Below are positions 60,161 to 64,000 of a DNA stretch of 64,000 bases, piece after piece. Position numbers and translations under genes: made by a program. Below the pieces are notes generated by a model that was not told where the DNA came from, searched no databases, and saw nothing but the letters and a program-made list of their open reading frames with translations. Positions within the stretch are counted from its first letter, which is position 1, and each line of letters starts with the position of its first letter. The stretch comes from Bog-756 sp963769765 (GTDB lineage: Bacteria > Actinomycetota > Acidimicrobiia > Acidimicrobiales > RAAP-2). The stretch lies in NCBI GenBank assembly GCA_963769765.1, contig CAVYNA010000004.1, forward strand, positions 496,001 through 560,000. The letters are read 5' to 3'.

Positions 60161-61648
60161 TCACGCAGGACGGGTGGACGGGCGCTCCTCCAGGATGACC
60201 GTCTTTACCTCGAGGAACGGCAGCAGGCCCTCGGTCCCCCCCTCGCGGCCGATGCCCGACTGCTTGAATCCGCCGAAGGCGATGCCGAAGTCGGTGCGGA
60301 ACGAGTTGTGCCCGACGGTTCCGGAGCGCAGCTGCCCGGCAACCTCCCGGGCCCGGTCGACGTCGCCGGTGAAGACCGACGCGTTCAACCCGTAGCTGGT
60401 GTCGTTCGCGATGGCCACGGCGTCACGTTCGTCCTCGGCAGGGATCACGCTCAGCACGGGGCCGAAGATCTCGTCCCGGGCGATCGTCGAGGCGTTGTCG
60501 ACGTTGCAGAAGACGGTCGGCTCCACGAACCAGCCTTTGTCGAGGTGCGCCGGACGACCTCCGCCGGTGGCCAGCGTCGCCCCCTCGGCCACACCCTTGT
60601 CGATGTACCCGAGCACGCGGTCACGCTGGCGGCTCGCTGCCAGTGGGCCCATCTGCGACTCCGGATCGAACTGGTTCCCGACCCTCACCCGGGAGAACGC
60701 ATCGACGAGCGCTCCGGTCAATTCGTCGTGACGCTGCTTGGTCACGACGATCCGGGTCAGCGAGGAGCAGACCTGGCCCGTCATCATGCACTCGGCCTGC
60801 GCCAGACGCGCCGCCGTCGCGGCGAGGTCCGCGTCGTCGAGGACCACCGCGGCCGACTTCCCTCCGAGCTCGAGGGTGCAGCGCGCGATCCGCTCGCCGC
60901 AGAGCGAGGCGATCCGGCGGCCGGCCGCGGTCGAGCCGGTGAACGTGATCTTGTCGACGCGCGTGTCGCGAACCAGCAGCTCCGAAACCCCGCGATCGGC
61001 GGTGACCACGTTGAGGACCCCCGGCGGCAGCCCGATCTCCTCGGCGACCTCTCCCACCAGATAGCCCTCACCGGGAGCCTCGGGTGACGACTTGAGGATC
61101 ACGGTGCACCCGGCGAGCAGGGCGGGGGCGATCTTGTAGCTGATGAGGCTCACCGGTGCGTTCCACGGGATGATGGCGCCGACCACGCCGACCGGCTCGC
61201 GTACCAGCAGCCCGAACCCCGGACCGGTGGGCTGGGCCTCCTGCTCCCACGCGAACGTGTCCGCAAGCCCGGCGTAGTAGTCGAAGGTGCCGGCCGCACC
61301 GTTCCCCACCGCTTGCGCGATCAGGTGGAGCACCCCGGACTCGCGTGGCCAGATCTGCCCGATCGCCTCCGCCTTCGCCGCCAGTCCGGCACCGAGCGCC
61401 CGCAGGTACTCCCCGCGCTCGGCGTGCGTCATCGACGGCCAGGGACCGTCGTCGAACGCCCGGCGGGCGGCGTCCACCGCCCGGGCCATGTCCGCCTCCT
61501 GCGCCTCGGCGACGCTGAAGAAGAACTCCTCCGTCCCCGAGTCGATCACGTCGATGGTTGCGTCCGAGCTCGGGGCCACCCACTCGCCGCCGATGAAGAA
61601 CCGGTCCGCGTGCAGGAGGGGTGAGGTCGTGGTGCTCGTCGGTGGCAT
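60161..61648 (-). CDS. NAD(P)-dependent aldehyde dehydrogenase
   Basis: 495 residues. FFIGGEWVAPSSDATIDV, EPVGVVGAIIPWNAPVSLI, the cofactor GSTAAGRRIASLCGERI, catalytic Glu in LELGGKSAAVV and the nucleophile Cys in MMTGQVCSSLTRIVV are intact; YGLNASVFTGDVDRA and GGFKQSGIGREGG close the fold. Converts an aldehyde to the acid (or acyl-CoA). ATG 61648. Downstream (leftward) of the luciferase-like gene with a 77-bp gap containing GGTTGAA repeats, so it may have its own promoter. Confidence 0.93.
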   Translation of the reverse strand: MPPTSTTTSPLLHADRFFIGGEWVAPSSDATIDVIDSGTEEFFFSVAEAQEADMARAVDAARRAFDDGPWPSMTHAERGEYLRALGAGLAAKAEAIGQIWPRESGVLHLIAQAVGNGAAGTFDYYAGLADTFAWEQEAQPTGPGFGLLVREPVGVVGAIIPWNAPVSLISYKIAPALLAGCTVILKSSPEAPGEGYLVGEVAEEIGLPPGVLNVVTADRGVSELLVRDTRVDKITFTGSTAAGRRIASLCGERIARCTLELGGKSAAVVLDDADLAATAARLAQAECMMTGQVCSSLTRIVVTKQRHDELTGALVDAFSRVRVGNQFDPESQMGPLAASRQRDRVLGYIDKGVAEGATLATGGGRPAHLDKGWFVEPTVFCNVDNASTIARDEIFGPVLSVIPAEDERDAVAIANDTSYGLNASVFTGDVDRAREVAGQLRSGTVGHNSFRTDFGIAFGGFKQSGIGREGGTEGLLPFLEVKTVILEERPSTRPA

Positions 61649-61699
61649 GAGGCTTCCTCTCGTGCGGCCGATCGGCGCCGCATCTCGCAGTTCTGCGTT

Positions 61700-61715
61700 G
61701 GTTGAATCGGTTGAA
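61700..61715. repeat. two GGTTGAA direct repeats upstream of the aldehyde dehydrogenase
   Basis: GGTTGAA occurs at 61700-61706 and 61709-61715, 9 bp apart, and CAACCTA follows at 61722-61728, giving also an inverted arrangement GGTTG...CAACC. Possible regulator binding site; weak. Confidence 0.35.
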
Positions 61716-61725
61716 GGTGCCCAAC

Positions 61726-62595
61726 CTACAGTCGGGCGATCACTTGTTCGCCGTAGCGCCGCAGCGAGGCGGTGGCATCGTCCCCGAACATGGCGGCCGG
61801 GATGACGATCCGTGTCGCTCCGAGGTCGGCGAGCGCCCGCACGTCGGCGGCGGCCTCGTCGTCCCCGGTGCTGTAGCTGGCGACCGTGACCTCGATGGTC
61901 GACGGGTCACGACGCGCCTCCGCGGCCGCCTTCCTCATCGTTTCGAGGAGGTACGGGAGGACCTCCCGGTCGACGCCGAAGGGGAAGAAGCCGTCACCGA
62001 TCCGACCCGCTCGGCGGGCGGCGATCTCGGTATGGCCGCCGATGTGGATCGGGATCGCTCCGGCCCGGGGCTGGGGCCGCAGATAGACGTCCTCGAAGTG
62101 GACCGTCGACCCCTCGAAGGTTGCGCGCTCCTGGCCCCAGAGGGCCCTCATCGCGGCGACGTGCTCTTCCAACCGCTCGCCGCGGCGCTCGTAAGGGATG
62201 CCGAGGGCGTCGAATTCCTCCTTGAGCCAGCCGATGCCGACCCCGAGCGTGACCCGGCCGGACGAGAGCCGGTCGAGGGTGGCCAGCTCCTTCGCCAGGA
62301 CCACCGGGTTGCGCTCGGGGAGGATCAGGATGCCGGTGGCCAACCGGATCGCCGACGTCGCCCGGGCCACATAGGCGAGCCAGATCAGCGGATCCGGGAA
62401 GGGCGCATCCTCTCGGGATGGGAGCCGCCCGGACGGGTCGTAGGGGTACGTCGACCGGTAGCCGGCGGGCACCACGACGTGGTCGACCGTCCAGATCGAC
62501 TCGAACCCGGCCGTTTCCGCCGACTGGGCGAGTGCACACGCAGGCTGCGGCTCGATGTTGGGGCCGATGTTGGCGAAGGCAATCCCGAACTTCAT
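61726..62595 (-). CDS. luciferase-like (F420-dependent type) oxidoreductase
   Basis: 289 residues of the bacterial luciferase-like monooxygenase family. KFGIAFANIGPNIEPQ, GFESIWTVDHVVVPAGY, IRLATGILILPERNPVVLAKE, LSSGRVTLGVGIGWLKEEF and PIHIGGHTEIAARRAGRIGDG fit the TIGR-type F420-dependent subgroup of actinobacteria. Would reduce or oxidise a carbonyl or ring using F420 (or FMN). Only 6 bp from the upstream P450 stop, so co-transcribed with it. Confidence 0.9.
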   Translation of the reverse strand: MKFGIAFANIGPNIEPQPACALAQSAETAGFESIWTVDHVVVPAGYRSTYPYDPSGRLPSREDAPFPDPLIWLAYVARATSAIRLATGILILPERNPVVLAKELATLDRLSSGRVTLGVGIGWLKEEFDALGIPYERRGERLEEHVAAMRALWGQERATFEGSTVHFEDVYLRPQPRAGAIPIHIGGHTEIAARRAGRIGDGFFPFGVDREVLPYLLETMRKAAAEARRDPSTIEVTVASYSTGDDEAAADVRALADLGATRIVIPAAMFGDDATASLRRYGEQVIARL

Positions 62596-62601
62596 CGTCC
62601 T

Positions 62602-63843
62602 CTAATTCAGGTGCCAGCGCAGCGACAGGTGCTTGATGCCGCCGTTGACCGCGGAGTTCAGCCGCTCGGCCGGCGCAGTCAGCTCGAACGACTCGAGCCG
62701 GGTCAGCAGGTGACGGAAGAGCGTCTCGAGCTCGACCCGGGCCAGGTTGGCGCCCATGCAGAAGTGGGCACCGGACCCAAACGAGAGGTGGGGGTTGGGC
62801 CGACGGTCGATCCGGAACTCGAACGGCTCGTCGAACACGTCCTCGTCGCGGTTGGCGGAGGCGTAGAACAGGGCCACCTTGTCACCGGCGGCGATCTTCT
62901 CCCCGCGGATCTCACAGTCGTCGGTGGCGGTGCGGACGAAATGGATGATCGGGCTCACCCACCGGAGGATCTCCTCCACCGCGCTCGGGAGGTGCTCCGG
63001 CTCCCGTTTGAGGCGTTCCCACTCGTCCGGGTGCTCCGAGAAGGCGAGCAGCCCGCCGCTGATGGCATTCCGCGTGGTCTCGTTCCCTGCCTCCACCAGC
63101 AGTTCCGCGTAGTTGAGGAGCTGCACCGGGGTGAGCGGGTTCCCGTCGATCTCAGAGGCGATGAGATGGCTGACGATGTCGTCGCCCGGCTCGACCCGGC
63201 GCCGGGCGATCAGGTCCTCGAGATAGGCGTGCAGCTCACCCCGCGCCCGGCGGATCGTCTGGCCCGGGGTCTCCCCCGGCCGGCGGAACTCGGGGTCGTC
63301 CTTGCCGATCACCTCGTTGGTCCACTGGAAGAGCAGCTTCCAGTCGTCGCCGGGCACCCCGAGGATCCAAGAGATCACCCCGATGGGGAGCGGGGCTGCG
63401 ACCCGCTCGACGAAGTCGAACTCTTCGCCGTCCGAGTCGGCAAGCTCGTCCAGCACCTCGACGGCGATGCGGTCGATCTCCTCGTGGCGGGAGCGGATGG
63501 CCCGGGGGGTGAATCGGGACATGGCCACCCGGCGCAGCGGGCCGTGTCGCGGCGGGTCGAGCATGACCACCATCTCCGACGGGGGGGCCGGCGCGCCCGG
63601 GTGGCCGAGGATGAGGCCATGGGCGTTGGAGAACAGCACCGGCTGGGCCGCGATGTCGGTGATGTCGCCGTGCTTGGTGACGGCCCAGAAGGACACGAAG
63701 CCCTCGGGCTCGAGGTAGACCACCGGTGCCTCGGCACGTAGCGTCTTCCACAGCTCGTGGGGGTAGCCGTTCTGGGCGAAGCGACTTGGTTCGACGAGGT
63801 CGAGGGGGTCGATGCTGCTCGGGATGTCAACCTGGGACGTCAT
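62602..63843 (-). CDS. cytochrome P450
   Basis: 413 residues. Heme motif FGSGAHFCMGANLAR, K-helix EEILRW, I-helix EAGNETTRNAISGG and C-helix VVMLDPPRHGPLRRV are all present. The sequence style resembles the CYP125/CYP124/CYP142-like fatty acid/sterol group of actinobacteria, a tentative placement. Upstream on the same strand is the end of another P450 (61 bp), and downstream a luciferase-like oxidoreductase, so a multi-oxygenase operon running leftward. Confidence 0.93.
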   Translation of the reverse strand: MTSQVDIPSSIDPLDLVEPSRFAQNGYPHELWKTLRAEAPVVYLEPEGFVSFWAVTKHGDITDIAAQPVLFSNAHGLILGHPGAPAPPSEMVVMLDPPRHGPLRRVAMSRFTPRAIRSRHEEIDRIAVEVLDELADSDGEEFDFVERVAAPLPIGVISWILGVPGDDWKLLFQWTNEVIGKDDPEFRRPGETPGQTIRRARGELHAYLEDLIARRRVEPGDDIVSHLIASEIDGNPLTPVQLLNYAELLVEAGNETTRNAISGGLLAFSEHPDEWERLKREPEHLPSAVEEILRWVSPIIHFVRTATDDCEIRGEKIAAGDKVALFYASANRDEDVFDEPFEFRIDRRPNPHLSFGSGAHFCMGANLARVELETLFRHLLTRLESFELTAPAERLNSAVNGGIKHLSLRWHLN

Positions 63844-63904
63844 CAGCCGCCTGTCCTGGAGACACGGACGGGACTGCCGATGCGGCCGTGCCGGCGGGGA
63901 ACAC

Positions 63905-64000
63905 TCATCCGACCGGAGTGAACTCGAGGTATAGCTCGTCGAGGCCCCGGAGCATCCAGGTCGGCGAGTACGGCCAACGGCGATCGCCCGCCGGGCCGTG
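63905..64000 (-). CDS. C-terminal end of another cytochrome P450 (cut by window end)
   Basis: The last 31 residues, including RRWPYSPTWMLRGLDELYL and EFTPVG before TGA (63907-63905), match the typical C-terminal tail of this P450 group. The rest, including the heme motif, lies beyond base 64000. Same direction as, and 61 bp upstream of, the P450 at 62602. Confidence 0.65.
   Translation of the reverse strand, partial: HGPAGDRRWPYSPTWMLRGLDELYLEFTPVG

Noticed and set aside
61702..63741. 679-codon plus-strand frame
   Set aside because: Antisense to the luciferase-like and P450 genes, both of which have complete motifs.
1..64000. CRISPR arrays, tRNA/rRNA genes, insertion sequences, integrases, phage genes
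   Set aside because: No regularly spaced repeats, cloverleaf-like sequences or transposase motifs were seen by eye; a tRNAscan and IS search would be decisive.

Overview
The window reads as chromosomal DNA of a high-GC actinobacterium, possibly an environmental Acidimicrobiia- or mycobacteria-like lineage. I judge this from very GC-rich codons, frequent GTG starts, many 4-base stop/start overlaps (GTGA/ATGA), TetR and PadR regulators beside acyl-CoA genes, a luciferase-like (F420-type) oxidoreductase and an NDMA-type zinc alcohol dehydrogenase. No rRNA, tRNA, transposase, integrase or CRISPR array was seen. Taxonomy is inference only.

Layout. 1-4.6 kb: glycoside-processing genes (GH4 glycosidase cut by the window edge, Tat-exported GH78 alpha-L-rhamnosidase, ThuA-like protein), followed by an orphan promoter/operator. 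4.7-8.4 kb: a membrane-anchored solute-binding protein and a DrrAB-type ABC exporter. 8.4-13.8 kb: PIG-L deacetylase, SDR, zinc alcohol dehydrogenase, FGGY sugar kinase and 2-hydroxyacid dehydrogenase. 13.8-24.6 kb: an acyl-CoA and oxygenation block with a DUF35/cysteine-less thiolase pair, a GMC oxidoreductase with a frameshifted small subunit, a P450 divergent from a TetR gene with two operators, a divergent acyl-CoA dehydrogenase pair, a second thiolase-like protein and a crotonase. 24.6-26.9 kb: divergent GH114 and GH1 glycosidases. 26.9-31.5 kb: a PadR/membrane-protein unit, then SDR-TetR-aminotransferase, the last fused to an SCP2 sterol-carrier domain. 31.5-37.7 kb: a leftward branched-chain-type ABC importer operon (binding protein, fused LivH-LivM, LivG, LivF) ending in a thiolase. 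37.8-46.5 kb: small-molecule catabolism (AllA-like, cupin, RraA, RidA, acyl-CoA synthetase, Gfo/Idh/MocA dehydrogenase, VOC protein, amidohydrolase, D-aminoacylase-like). 46.5-49.2 kb: SRPBCC protein, GT87 membrane glycosyltransferase, sulfotransferase-like protein. 49.4-56.6 kb: a TetR-centred divergent locus with a crotonase and ketopantoate-reductase-like gene on one side, and an unusual duplicated, cysteine-rich protein plus two crotonases and an NDMA-type alcohol dehydrogenase on the other. 56.6-64 kb: epoxide hydrolase, a second acyl-CoA dehydrogenase pair, aldehyde dehydrogenase, luciferase-like oxidoreductase and two P450s (one cut by the window end).

How they fit together. Most of the window looks like accessory catabolism of lipid-like or alicyclic carboxylates: import, hydroxylation by P450 or GMC enzymes, CoA activation, dehydrogenation by two-gene acyl-CoA dehydrogenases, hydration by crotonases, and cleavage by thiolases or retro-aldol-type DUF35/thiolase pairs. 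Each block has its own TetR/PadR regulator with a visible palindromic operator. The least familiar items are the duplicated Cys-rich protein at 51968-53101, the aminotransferase-SCP2 fusion at 29767-31500, the frameshift joining the GMC subunits at about 17306, and the promoter-operator with no gene at 4622-4690.
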